A stretch of 64,000 nucleotides of DNA, from contig OZ024823.1 of assembly GCA_964016985.1 (NCBI GenBank), positions 24,559,320 to 24,623,319 on the forward strand. Direction: 5' to 3'. A program made the position numbers and the translations under genes. Every line of letters begins with the position of its first letter. The stretch's first letter is position 1. Source of the DNA: Anodontia alba. Taxonomy: Eukaryota > Mollusca > Bivalvia > Lucinida > Lucinidae. The notes under the pieces are model-generated. The model was not told the DNA's origin and made no database searches. It saw only the letters and a list, made by a program, of their open reading frames with translations. This document shows positions 33,990 to 44,299 of the stretch, in pieces.

Positions 33990-34690
33990 TAAAGTGCTAT
34001 AATTTGATTGAAATTTTTCAGATGATTACCAAAATCAAACTTGACCTCTATGCTATAATTCTGCAAACTTGGAATGAAATTAATGCATGCAGCTTTTCAG
34101 AAGTTATTGAGGGGAAACAATATCTTTACCTTGAATTTTACCCCAACAACAAAAAAGGGTCATAATTTGGCTAAAATTTTGCTGTGATGATTACCAATAT
34201 CCAACTTGACCTATATTTTACAATGATATATCCTTCTGCAAACTTCAAAAGAAATCACTGCATTATTGCAAAAGTTATTGAGCAGAAACCAATATCAACA
34301 CAACAACAAATACAAAATCTAAAAAGGGCCATAACTCTGCCAAAGTTTTGCAAATGATTACCAATATCGAACTTGACTCGTATTTTACAGTGATATACCG
34401 TTCTGCAAACTCTGATGAAAAGCAATGCATTCCTTCAACTTATTGAACGGAAACCAATATCTAAACTGTAAAAACAAAGTTGAAAAAAGGACCATAACTC
34501 AGCCACAATGTGGCAGATGATTACCAATATTGAAACTGACCTGCATTGTACAATGATACAAACTTCTGCAGACTTCGAATGAAATCAGTGCATCCCTTCA
34601 AAAGTTATTGAGTGGAAATGAAAAGTGTGACAATGACGAAGACACGGACAACATGATCCCAATGTGTCTGCCATGCTACACAGGTGACAC
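33990..34690. repeat. Tandem-core repeat, period about 165 bp, four units
   Basis: GATTACCAATATCGAACTTG or a close variant recurs near 34021, 34187, 34352 and 34517. Each unit also has a GGCCATAACTCTGCC-like and an AAAAGTTATTGAG-like motif. It ends GACAATGACGAAGACACGGA, then TGTGTCTGCCATGCTACACA. No hairpin end was recognised with certainty. Confidence 0.75.
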
Positions 34691-34810
34691 AAAAATGAGG
34701 TAGGGTATCAAAATATTACCATATTTGCCTGAACATTGGGACAGGTAAACCTGTGCAAACACTGGACCCAGATCAGATGCTGCAAAATGGAGTATCTATT
34801 CCATGCGACC

Positions 34811-35002
34811 CATAGGTCTAGATAAGGGAGGGTATCCGGTAAATATTTTTTTTATTTCTCCACGAAAACATGTTGTTGGTACTCATTAGAAGCACCTCGG
34901 CAAGGCGCTTCTAATGAGTACCCATAACACATGTTTTCGTGGAGAAATAAAGAAAAATATCAATACTTTTGTATTGAAAAAAGTGCCTTAACTAGTGCTA
35001 TG
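34811..35002. repeat. Group A MITE, well preserved
   Basis: ATAGGTCTAGATAAGGGAGG to GCCTTAACTAGTGCTATG. The core is GGTACTCATTAGAAGCACCT with CGCTTCTAATGAGTACCC. A group G core fragment (CTGGACCCAGATCAGATGC) precedes it near 34762. Confidence 0.8.
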
Positions 35003-35494
35003 ATGCCTACACTGTTTGCCACTCATCCTGTATTCAGACACATCATGGATAGTGAAATGGACTTATGCATCTATATTTTTAAATGGACTTATGCATCTAT
35101 ATTTTTCTCTCTTTAGTAAAAGAAATCATGGCCTTTCAATACATCAAATTTAAGTAGATGCCAAAACACACTGCCATTAATGAACAAGCCCTTATAAATG
35201 TTTTTTTTTTCTCCAAAGAGTATCTTATCAGAACCATCTTCATAAATGGTAACCATAAAACAAAATATAATTAGGAACTGACAGCTTATAGTAGGACAGT
35301 AAAATCTATCTCTTAAAGTTTACATGGAAATATGTATTATACATGTATTGTGTAAATATAAATTTATATACTTATATAAAATATTCTTCAATAAATTGTT
35401 GTTTACCTGGAAGTGGTAAGTTGTTACCAGAGAAACATAATTACGAAAGAAAACTATCAATTGCTTGTCCCATTTTAGTCTGGAAACCCGTAAA

Positions 35495-35700
35495 GGGTTA
35501 ATTGGCAAACAGTGCAGACCAAGATCAGATGCTGCATTATGTGGCATATGATCAGGGTCTACACTGTTTACATTAACTAAGGGAATTTCTATAAAACATA
35601 GCAACAATAAAAACTAACCAGACACCTTGCCATTGGAAATAGACTGGTCTAAAATTTGTGGCAGAAAAGTCCACTCAATATGAATGGGTTATTTCAATGA
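35495..35700. repeat. TTAA-flanked MITE, group H
   Basis: TTAATTGGCAAACAGTGCAG starts it, CAGATGCTGCATTATGTGGC is the centre, and it ends CTCAATATGAATGGGTTA. It shares AACAATAAAAACTAACCAGA with the copy at 42460-42673. From 35003 to 35494 only a direct repeat ATGGACTTATGCATCTATAT (35058 and 35083) is notable. Confidence 0.65.
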
Positions 35701-35735
35701 GAAATAATTTTCAATGTGCAGCTGTTTCCATTATA

Positions 35736-36072
35736 CCGTATTCAACCTAACTACGGCACTGTGCCCTTAGGTTTTTCAAAATTACTGGAAAAAACGTGCG
35801 GTTTAAATATGTATCTGCCTACTAAGGGTACACTTAAAAAAAAAAGAAAGATCAGCAAAGAACTTATTTGGTGATGCTTATGCGATATTTTTCTGATTTT
35901 CTTTATAAAATGCATATTTTGTGGGTACTAATTGCAATTCAAACAGTTACCCACAAATTATGCCTTTTTAAAGTACAGGTAGACAAAAAGTGCACTAACT
36001 GTAATCTGAAGACCACAGAAGTGCTTGACTGTGCGCTTATAGGGATATGTGTGGTAATTAGATCGAATATGG
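35736..36072. repeat. Group C MITE, second copy
   Basis: ACCGTATTCAACCTAACTAC and GGTAATTAGATCGAATATGG are the ends. The centre GTGGGTACTAATTGCAATTC is partly deleted relative to 9509-9863. GTAATCTGAAGACCACAGAA is shared by both copies. Confidence 0.7.
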
Positions 36073-37308
36073 TTCTTTATGTATCCTAAAATGTGAGCAT
36101 GTCCATTTTACTATCAGTTGACATGGTTGATGCGCCCAAAAATTAGCCTGAAGCGTGGCAAACTGCAGAGTGATCAAAAAGCATGTTTGGTAGTCTGATC
36201 TATGTCTATACTCTTTCTTCGAGACAATGTCCAAACATTTAGGGTAACTACAGCAAACTATTTTAAGTCTGGTTCAGGCTTGTCCATTCAAGCCAGCAGG
36301 CTGAGTAATGTCTCAGTTTCAAGGATACCTTGTACCATACCAATTTTCACAAATTCAACAAATTTAGAGTGTTTAAACACACACTTATCACTAAACTTCC
36401 TTTTCAGTTTAAAAGGAAAATGGGAGCATAGCAGCATGCCCTTTTATTCTACATTTGATTAGCCAAAAAATGTGACCATCAAGTGCTTATCATCACAAAC
36501 AGGAAAAACAGACATAATGTACCACAAACTGATATAATTACACAGGAAACCTGCAATTGTAATAAAATCCTGTTTTATAGTATATTCCTTATCTATATAT
36601 TTTAAATTTACAATGGTGTGACTTAGAATTCTGACATTTGCAAAAATACCAAGTTGATCTTTTATAAAGTGCAACAATTTTGAAAATGGGCATCCATAGG
36701 TCATTTTCTCCAAAAAGCCTAACCACGCAATCTTGCTAAATTTCTCTTAAACTATTTGGTTGACAAGCTGTGGATTAGGTAATATCGCCTGCTGATGCGA
36801 TGGTAGTGTTACTGAGGTTTACAACACTTTCAACAATGATTCAGCTAATACATGGCTAGTATTGCTGTGTACGTTTGCATGGCTCCTGTCTCTGTCTACT
36901 TTAAACTTCCTTGACAGTATTGTAAAGGCTCTTTCTTTAGGTCTGCAGGTGGGCAATGTGGGTGACTTGGGGATGAAGCATGAAAGGAAGAGGGTGAAAT
37001 GTAATGGAAGCGGTATATGTAGACTGCTTCTATGTCTTGCTGTTGGAGCCATCTTATATGGTGACACGGTTCAAGTAATGTTTTTTTTTGTTTTTTATTT
37101 CTCTGAGTTACAAGCAAAAGCAATTAATTATGATTAGTACCTGGGTTGGTGACTAAAATACTTGAGTTCGCAGACATCCGGCAAATGCTTCAGTATCAGA
37201 AGTATTATCAGGGCTGTGGAAATACCATACCCGACTTGTCTAACTTGTCCCATTTCCCTGAGGACAAGTAAGAAATTTCAGTTTACTTGTCCTGGGACAA
37301 GGACTTCA
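36073..37308. other. Intronic stretch without a supported gene
   Basis: Short open frames at 36202-36462 and 36862-37137 have no recognisable domain. CAGGGCTGTGGAAATACCAT near 37210 and the GGACAAGT repeats around 37260-37480 resemble the subterminal region of the hAT-like element at 6010, but a matching right terminus was not found. Confidence 0.4.
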
Positions 37309-37425
37309 CAGATCTAGCTAAGAAGAGTATACAGATTATGAGATATATATATTTTTCTTATTTCTTGAAGAAAACATATGTTGTGGGTACTCATCAAGAA
37401 ATAAGGGAAATGTCAATTTTCTGGC
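37309..37425. repeat. Group A MITE with core deleted
   Basis: ACAGATCTAGCTAAGAAGAG, shell TTTTTCTTATTTCTTGAAG, then TTGTGGGTACTCATC directly followed by AAGAAATAAGGG. One core arm is missing. Confidence 0.6.
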
Positions 37426-38716
37426 AAGTAAATTTTGGTTGTACAAGTAGATTTTGACCATTTACTTGTCCATGGACAAGTTATAAAATTTTATAATTCC
37501 ATAATTCTGGCTAATATGTATAGCACTGCAGCAACAGACAGTTCTGAGCAACATACTGAAAGCTCAAACAGCAGTTTGTACATTTTTTAGGAATCAATTA
37601 CTTTGAAGCATTCTGGTGAATTCAGTGCTCTGATCAGATGGTCAAATACCTGAAATGTCTCATCGAGTCTAGAGCTTTAAAAGCAGCAGGCCGATTGCCT
37701 GAGTTGTCGTTTTGATCAATGGGTCATTGCAACGTGCATGTGATTCTATCCATCCCTCTATTTCAGACATTGGTTTTTATTGTGTTGGGCTTTTAATGAC
37801 ATGTAAACCCTTTTAGGTCATTTTGTGTTGACTCCCAAAGAAAGGGAGAAGAGAGACCGAATTGTAGAGGAGATAGACAGGGAAAAAAAAAAGAGGAAAA
37901 TGAATGAAAGTGAAGAAATAAAAACATTCTCCATCTACCCCTACCTGCTGCAAGGGTAGCAGATACCAACTGCAAGACAAATTTCAATTGGATGCCCCAG
38001 TGACGCAAGATATACAACACCTTTGCCTCACCCAACCACCCCCTATTTCAGACAGATGAATTCCTCTTGCTTTGGTAACAAGGAAAAAATATGTGCCCAG
38101 TCATTATCTGTGAAATATAAATAACATTTCTGAACATTAATTCACATGCGAAAAACACTGCATATCGCAAAGGAACAAAACTGCATAATCATAAGTGTTG
38201 ATTTGAAGAAATATGAAAAACATTAGCTCCATTTCAGTGAAAAGCACCTCATCTAGAGTTTTGAGTGTAAAACTGTAAACTTTTCTACAACCACAGTTTC
38301 AAATATAAATTCTTTACATTCTTTGATTTTACCAAGTGCTATCAAATGATGAACTTTTCCAATGTTTACAACATCACTGTCATAGGTGGATAGGTTAAGT
38401 GATTTATAACTTATTTTAGGGGGGCAATTAGAACATACATATTTAGACTTTTTAAATGCAAACTTGTCACATGTTTCGGTTGAGTAGATTGAAGGAGTGT
38501 TGACAGTGGCCGATATCCTTATATGGCACGCGTTATCAAAAAAAATATGGCGGCCGCCATGAATTATACCGGCAATCAAAAATTCGCTTATCTGTGAAAA
38601 CTTCGCATATTTAGTTCTTTGTGCAGACGGTTTAAACCGAAACAAAATGCATCAATATCGATTCGAGCATTTAAATTTTCTGAAGTGGGTGGGTGAATCA
38701 TTCAAGGGGGACAAAC
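37426..38716. other. Start of actinin intron 1, no supported gene
   Basis: A 130-codon minus-strand frame (38253-38645) begins 71 bp inside the intron. Its product is Ser/Lys/Ile-rich with scattered Cys and matches no family I recognise. It could be intronic chance or a relic. A worn group A right arm lies at 38200-38265. Nothing else was recognised. Confidence 0.4.
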
Positions 38717-38806
38717 CTTTTTCTGTTGTTTTTCCCAGGCTGGGTCCAATAATTGTTCCCGATCCCATTCTTCTTCCTCTTCGTAATCATAATAATCGTC
38801 CTGCAT
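38717..38806 (-). CDS. ACTN: Alpha-actinin, first coding exon (start codon)
   Basis: Thirty codons from ATG at 38806: MQDDYYDYEEEEE, then WDREQLLDPAWEKQQKK. The acidic, Tyr-rich head followed by WDR and LLDPAWEKQQ is the conserved N-terminus of non-muscle and muscle alpha-actinins, just before the actin-binding domain. The donor is AAGGTTTGT, phase 0, joining exactly to TFTAW of exon 2. The ATG was chosen because no earlier in-frame start is supported and the family begins here. Twenty kb of intron 1 follow. EF-hands and spectrin repeats must lie beyond the left edge, so only about 137 of roughly 890 residues are in the window. Confidence 0.96.
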
Positions 38807-38839
38807 TTTGGAAAATAAAACTATAAATATCCGTTTAAA

Positions 38840-38960
38840 AAGCTCCGTATGTTTTCATTTGGCTTAAAAATAGACAAGTTTCAAATCCGAGACGGGGATT
38901 TTTCATACCACCCCGACAGGAGCGACGTTATCACGTGACTTACTCCCGGAAGAACTTAGC
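38840..38960 (-). promoter_or_regulatory. Putative actinin promoter region
   Basis: Between about 35 and 155 bp upstream of the start codon lie TCACGTGA (E-box, 38931-38938) and TCCCGGAAG (ETS-type site, 38944-38952), with CpG-containing sequence (GCGCGTTTCGTC at 38960-38971). ETS and CACGTG sites are common in TATA-less housekeeping promoters. No clear TATA box was seen. Function is inferred from position and motif only. Confidence 0.4.
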
Positions 38961-38971
38961 GCGTTTCGTCA

Positions 38972-39554
38972 CTGTGTCAGAGTTCAGAGGTCACAATCAC
39001 TGTTGAGGATATGTACTGCGTGTAATCCAATAATTAATTACTACTGAATCTTATCGTGTTCTTATACATAAGACTAATTTTCTCATAACACCACGATTAC
39101 TGGGCTGTTTACTGGCTTAGTTGCATATGAGAACTATAATTCTGCTAATTGGAAAGCCTATTGTGAGTGGTTAATTGCATCCAGGAGTCCTATTATTATA
39201 GTGGTCATTAGTGAGAGAAGGACTCTTCCCCGGTTGCTTGAAAGCTTCGGACACTGCTTTTTGTCGCTCAGTCCTTTTTTTCCCCCTGCTCTTCCCCAAA
39301 GTTTTGCCAGTGTCCCCGAAATCATATTTTTTCCCAGTAAATAGTCCCCTGATCTGTTGTTCCCTTACGGCTCGGACCTAATAATATATTGTCCAAGCTT
39401 ACGATTACCCAAATATTTTGACTGTTCACTTGTTTCCCTCCAGGGTTCTCCCTACCCCCGAGGACCCTTACTTTTGTAATTTTTCAATTCCCAGCAATGC
39501 CAACACTGGTACATCAAAAATTAATAATTAATAACAAGAAGGTCAATAAGCAGC
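38972..39554. other. Intergenic stretch without recognised features
   Basis: About 580 bp upstream of actinin; no inverted repeat, SINE or coding frame was recognised. It may contain further promoter sequence. Confidence 0.45.
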
Positions 39555-39618
39555 GCTTAATAGATATCCCACAAAGACCAAAGAGTACAGACAACGTGAA
39601 AACAGTATACATACCCCC

Positions 39619-39671
<53 letters not shown>

Positions 39672-39735
39672 GCGGGGGGGAGGGTGGTATAATAACTCCC
39701 GCCCCCCCCCCGCCCCCTCTGAATCCGCCCCTGCT
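39555..39735. repeat. Microsatellite-bearing repeat element, second copy
   Basis: GACAACGTGAAAACAGTATA precedes a (CA)n run at 39621-39667, and GTTTGCGGGGGGGAGGGT follows. The flanks match the element at 21590-21790. A C-rich stretch (39701-39719) follows. Confidence 0.65.
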
Positions 39736-39849
39736 ATTGCAGTAACTGTCCCTAACTGGGTAACGATAATGATGCTACCTATCAATAACAATCAATGGAC
39801 GTATACGTACCCGGTTTACTCCAGTGCAGTTTACTCCTAAGAGGGCCCG

Positions 39850-40480
39850 GATTACTAGAAAATGTGGATAGTATTAAGTACCTTTGTGTGACAGTTTCTA
39901 AGGATTTGAAATGGTATACTCATGTAAGCAGTGTTTGCACAATTTTTAGCAAACAGAACATTTGGTTTCTTAAAACGGAACCTATCGTCATGCCCACAAG
40001 ATATAAGGAAATGGCATACAAGGCGTTGGTGCGCTAGCTCTGTATGGGACCAACATGGCATAGTTGTCCAGGAAGAATTGGAAAGCGGGTTTAGAATCCT
40101 GCAGCTAGGTTTGTGACTGATAAATGCAACTTTGAAACTGGAAGTTTGACTGGCATTCTTGAACAGTTAGGGTGATAGTCTATTCACAAGAAACGCCAAG
40201 ATAGTGAACTCATATTGCTATACAAAGCTATGAAAGGTAGAGCTAGTACTTACATTTTGTGATGACCTTCAACACCCAAATATGCGCAGTAGGAGTCAGC
40301 ATCCAATGGCATTTCAAGTGTCATATGCTAGATCAGACAGTTACAATTACAGTTTCTTCCCAGACACCGTTAGTTATTGCAATGCACTCCCCGCATCTAT
40401 AATGTTCTGAAGACTCTGTCGCTAGATTCACATCACTTGTGAGATCTAGAGACTAGTCTGCGCAATCGTTGGCCCCGGTG
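39850..40480 (+). mobile_element. LINE reverse-transcriptase C-terminal remnant
   Basis: Reads VDSIKYLCVTVSKDLKWYTH, then FLKTEPIVMPTRYKEMAY and KALVR. In other frames it gives ALYGT and later ILLYKAMKGRAS-type and FFPDTVSYCNALPAS-type segments, and ends near VARFTSLVRSRD. The KYLGV-DLKW-HV order and the PDTVRDWNALP-like motif are typical of the C-terminal part of CR1/Jockey-type non-LTR elements. Several stops and frameshifts make it a relic. The domains upstream (endonuclease, catalytic RT motifs) are absent. Confidence 0.82.
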
Positions 40481-40810
40481 AATGAATGTCCATTGATGTG
40501 TCACCAGTAAACCATTCTGATTCTGGTTTAGGTAGGCCTAGGGTCTCGAAATCGTTCATCGCAAACAGAAGTAATGATCAGTGCTTAATCTGAAATATAC
40601 AGAGTCAGAAGAGACTGCAAGTGAATGACCCATAGATTTTGAAAACGGAATAAGATCTGTTGCACGACCGACAGAGAAGTTGACCGATTGAAAGATTGAC
40701 CTTAGAAGCGTGCCCTAAAAATACCATGTGAGTTCCTCTGTCCGTCTGTCCGCCCGTACGTGGTCCCTCAGCGAAAATGGCCATAACGCTTACACCGTTG
40801 GGAATATTTT
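40481..40810. other. Intergenic stretch without recognised features
   Basis: Only the short-motif run GTCCGTCTGTCCGCCCGTAC near 40739 is notable; it is the reverse complement of the GACGGACAGACGG tails and may be the edge of the array that follows. Confidence 0.45.
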
Positions 40811-40918
40811 CCCAGCAGGCACACAACATCAAAATGACGTCGTATCAACGTCGATGCGACGTGATCACGTCGCATCGACGTTAATACGACGTCATTTTAA
40901 CGCAGTGTGCCTACTGGG
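40811..40918. repeat. Fold-back MITE, group J (CCCAGCAGGCACAC ends)
   Basis: A 108-bp near-perfect palindrome. CCCAGCAGGCACACAACATC and its complement enclose GACGTCGTATCAACGTCGAT and GTGATCAC at the centre. Relatives: 53816-54366, 56495-56570 and 59193-59312. Confidence 0.75.
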
Positions 40919-40924
40919 TTGATA

Positions 40925-41420
40925 TACTGATAGATACCGACAAGGTCTAGCCGACACGCTTGCCAAATGCAACTTTTCTTTGACCAAGGCAACACCGAAG
41001 CAAAACGTGTGAAAATATGGAAATCGCCGTAGGTCTTCAACCATATGGGATATTTTGATAAAATTTTGTATACACATTAATATTGACAATATCCAGACAA
41101 AGGAATTGCCAAAGGCCACTTTTCCTTGCCCAAGACAAAGTCGAAGCCAAAATATGATAGCGAAAATACCCACAACTCTTGAAACCTTAGGAATACATTG
41201 ATAATTTTTCGCACACAAATTGATACCGACAATATCCAGCCAGTGGGCTTGCCAAATGTCAATTTTCACTGACTGAGGCAACGTCGAGGCCAACATACGA
41301 GTATGGAAATAGCCGCAAGTCTTCAACAATATGGAATATTTTGATAACATGTTGTATAGACATTAATATGGACAAGATCTAACCAAAGGAATCGCCAAAA
41401 AGCCCGAGACTAAGTAGAGA
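40925..41420. repeat. Tandem-core repeat, period about 145 bp
   Basis: About 3.5 units marked by GACAATATCCAGACAAAGGA-like and CTTGCCAAATGCAACTTTTC-like segments. The same satellite occurs in reverse orientation at 62860-63460. Confidence 0.7.
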
Positions 41421-41492
41421 CACAGGCAAGAACGAGGCGGGTCGTGAACTTTAGCGATAGTTGATTTAGACAAACTAATTGTTAGCAGACAG

Positions 41493-41572
41493 CAAAAGAC
41501 TGTCCAGACATGCATGATATGGGATGGCCTCTAGAGGCCATCCCATATCATGCATGTCTGGACAGTCTTTTG
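41493..41572. repeat. Perfect 80-bp palindrome
   Basis: Forty bases (beginning CAAAAGACTGTCCAGACATG) are followed with no spacer by their exact reverse complement; the centre is GGCCTCTAGAGGCC at 41526-41539. No mismatch was found on base-by-base reading. Confidence 0.9.
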
Positions 41573-41699
41573 TGTATACCACTCACACGAACAGGCACAT
41601 GCTCATCTCAATTAAGAAACGGAACAGGCATTTTCGCACCGCTGTTCACGTAACTATCTTCCCTACCCTTAGCACTTTACGTCCAACTGAGATGGCCTA

Positions 41700-41806
41700 C
41701 CCAGTCAGCATTCTACGTAAGTCTATATCGGGCCGTCATCGGCCCGTCAGGGTAGCTGACGGGCCGATGACGGCCCGATGTAGATTTACGTAGAATGCTA
41801 GCTGGG
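41700..41806. repeat. Fold-back MITE, CCCAGTCAGCATTCT ends
   Basis: CCCAGTCAGCATTCTACGTA pairs with TACGTAGAATGCTAGCTGGG. The interior GGGCCGTCATCGGCCCGTCA is repeated as its complement around AGGGTAGCTGAC. Longer and cleaner than the copy at 2571. Confidence 0.8.
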
Positions 41807-41814
41807 TAGGCTAT

Positions 41815-42459
41815 TTTGCCATTTTTTAACCATTACTACAATCGATCGTTATTCAACCATTGCCTGTAAAAGGAATCAAACCCGGGAGTAACTTGAAAAT
41901 GACTGATAAGCACTTGGCTGAATTCTTTAGTAAATCACACTTTTGGGTTGTAATTGATCTGTTTGTGATGTATAATTTGCCCATGCAACATGGAAGACAG
42001 AAACATCGGAATTCTATGAAAATTTCCTGTTTTTATTGGACGGGGTTTTAAAAAAATCCGTCCTTTAAATTAGCGATGTCCGGGCGGGCGGGCATCGGGC
42101 GAGCGTCGGGCGTCGTCCCAGGTTAACCTTTCGGTTAAGCTTTATTCAAAGTTATTTATTACTTTTATTCTTCAGTGGATTGCTTTCATATTTGGTAGGG
42201 ATGAAGAGGAGGACCAGTAGATGTTTCCCATGCAAGAGAGACAACTCTCACTTCCTTCATTATTTAAAAAAAGAAAGAAAGAAAGAAAGAAAAAGTCCAT
42301 AATGCCGTTAGGCGTTTTTCTTGTTTCATTTACACAGATAAATAATGAAACAAATTCTTCATTATGATCTTGGAGTACCATTAATATTCTTATAAGGTCC
42401 GCCAGCTCACAAAATGAATGTCCTAATATAATGTATGCATCATTCATGCTATGTCATTT
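41815..42459. other. Intergenic stretch, GAAA microsatellite only
   Basis: GCGGGCGGGCATCGGGCGAG near 42083 and an (AAAG)n run at 42268-42293 are the only notable features. Confidence 0.45.
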
Positions 42460-42673
42460 TAACCCATTTATGCATTGCGTCACATAAAATGGACATTGCA
42501 AACAGTATAGATCCAGATCAGACGCCACAGAACGGATCTACTCTGTTTGTATCAAATACAGAAATTTCTATAAAACATGGTAACAATAAAAACTAACCAG
42601 AGACCACTTTTATTGAAAATGAACCAGTTCAAAAGAGTTAATGTAGAAGAGTCCACAGCCATAAATGGGTTGA
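42460..42673. repeat. TTAA-flanked MITE, group H
   Basis: TTAACCCATTTATGCATTGC to CCATAAATGGGTTGA. The core is CAGTATAGATCCAGATCAGA, and AACAATAAAAACTAACCAGA is shared with 35495-35700. Confidence 0.7.
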
Positions 42674-42827
42674 TGGAAGACAAGTTAATAAAAGGCAATC
42701 TGGGTCAAATTAAGTCTCAGACTGCTCGTTCGGAAAAGAATATAAAATCTTGAACAGTAATAAAAATGAAAGAGTCTGTATTATTTTCCATAATGCGTTT
42801 CATGACCAAAAGACAAAAAGCGTAATC

Positions 42828-43039
42828 CATCACGAAAACATACCTATATAATTTTGATCCCCTTGAACCCCACTTTTATATAGAAAAACTGGGGTTTACA
42901 GGGGTAATCATTATTGTTCTTATTTTTGCTCAAAAAATTTGAGCAGAAATGTGAAAAAATATCAGATTTTTTGTCTAAAATTTTTCTATTTTTGGAGGTG
43001 AAAATTTCAACATATTTGAAAAGGCGTGTTTTCGTAATG
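42828..43039. repeat. Group B MITE lacking the core hairpin
   Basis: CATCACGAAAACATACCTAT and GGCGTGTTTTCGTAATG are the ends; TGAACCCCACTTTTATATAG and AAACTGGGGTTTACAGGGG follow the left end. Where the copies at 54630 and 55899 have the GTACTCGTTAGAACC hairpin, this one has only TTGCTCAAAAAATTTGAGCA. The next 400 bp (43040-43439) hold nothing recognised. Confidence 0.75.
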
Positions 43040-43439
43040 CTACGATATATGTTGAGTACAGTATCAGTTTCTGTCCATGAGCATGATCAGTCGCATTCGA
43101 TATCGTGTACATGGTCATTTCTATGAAAGACTGCAAAGCATTAAATATGACATTTATAAACCAAAACATTAACAGACCTTTTCGTAAAATGACATGTTTC
43201 CAGCAAAGAAATCACTTCAAACACTGTCAAGTAGGTGCTAGAAACGATTTTCGTCGAAATAAGTGAACATTGTCCCGGTAGACTAGATTGAGAGCAAAAG
43301 CATTTTCCGAATGTTCTCGAGAATCAGACTAGAAAAACATTACACCACCAGAAAGAGCTTGATTTTCCGCGTACTCTGCACTTTTAATATTTGAATAAAT
43401 TCCATTGCGTATAAATGGACATATTCTAAAAAATCGTAA

Positions 43440-43566
43440 CAAACTCCGTGTATCTAGTCATTTGGTCTCCTGGGTTCCCACACTGTACCCATAGGGAACT
43501 GGTTTCGCGGGATGGATCACTAAGGAGCAATTTCGTCCCGATAGTGGGATCTTTAACTAGCATAGG

Positions 43567-43602
<36 letters not shown>

Positions 43603-43830
43603 GTGTGTGTGTGTTGTGGGGGTGGGGTGGGTAAGGGTGGGGTCACATGTACAAAGGTCCTGCAGTTAACGTCCCGATCAGAAGGGCATATCAACATTAT
43701 CACTACCTATGATGCTACTGGAGCGTATTCGGACCCAGAAAATTTCTCTCAGCCCGAGCGGGGATCGAACCCGGGACATCTAGCACAAGCGGCCAGTGCA
43801 CTAGCCAGTGCGCTACTTTTCTTCTGACCT
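43440..43830 (-). mobile_element. tRNA-derived SINE, family 3, with internal (GT)n
   Basis: On the minus strand: AGTAGCGCACTGGCTAGTGC (A-box region), then CCGGGTTCGATCCCCGCTCG (B box), then body CTGAGAGAAATTTTCTGGGT. A (GT)n run at 43568-43616 and a distal part reading CCATCCCGCGAAACCAGTTC follow. The left limit is uncertain. The microsatellite splits the body. Confidence 0.7.
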
Positions 43831-44002
43831 TTTAACATACTCACAGCAATACTTTCGTGGGATGTTTTCACCCATACGCTTGTCCATCAGTTCGTCTTCT
43901 CATTGGGATGAGTTGAAGATGGCAGTTTCCGTTCTAAGGCTGAGACAGCTAGAATGGGCTTATCCCCGATCACACTCGCGATAAATCAGATCGTATAGAC
44001 CT

Positions 44003-44226
44003 GGGCCCAGTTGTTCAAAGCGTCGTTAGCTTAACGAGCTCGTTAGTGGTCAAAATGTTAACTGTTCTAGTAAGTACAATATCTAATTCACAGGTAATTT
44101 TGCTGAAAAAATGTGAGTAGCTTCACATTTTTTCAGCAAAAATATTAACGTATAAGCCGTATTTGATGATCAAAGTTTTAACGAATCGTTAACTAACGAC
44201 ATCGTTAGTTTTGAACAACTGGGCCC
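44003..44226. repeat. Fold-back MITE, GGGCCCAGTTGTTCAAA ends
   Basis: GGGCCCAGTTGTTCAAAGCG and TTTTGAACAACTGGGCCC are inverted repeats. Within, GCTGAAAAAATGTGAGTAGC folds on TCACATTTTTTCAGC. Target duplication not resolved. Confidence 0.8.
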
Positions 44227-44299
44227 TGATAGTAGATGGACCAGAAAGATGCAAGGGAAGACAAGATATAGAATGAATACAATTTGGCGCTGTTTGGGT

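Noticed and set aside
37210..37500. Second hAT-like element starting CAGGGCTGTGGAAAT
   Set aside because: A complementary right terminus and target duplication could not be found.
38253..38645. 130-codon minus-strand frame near the start of actinin intron 1
   Set aside because: No family resemblance, and no supported splice sites or promoter; kept only as a remark because it is one of the longer frames outside repeats.
40892..41350. 152-codon minus-strand open frame
   Set aside because: It lies inside a 145-bp tandem array; the repeated peptide segments follow the DNA repeats.
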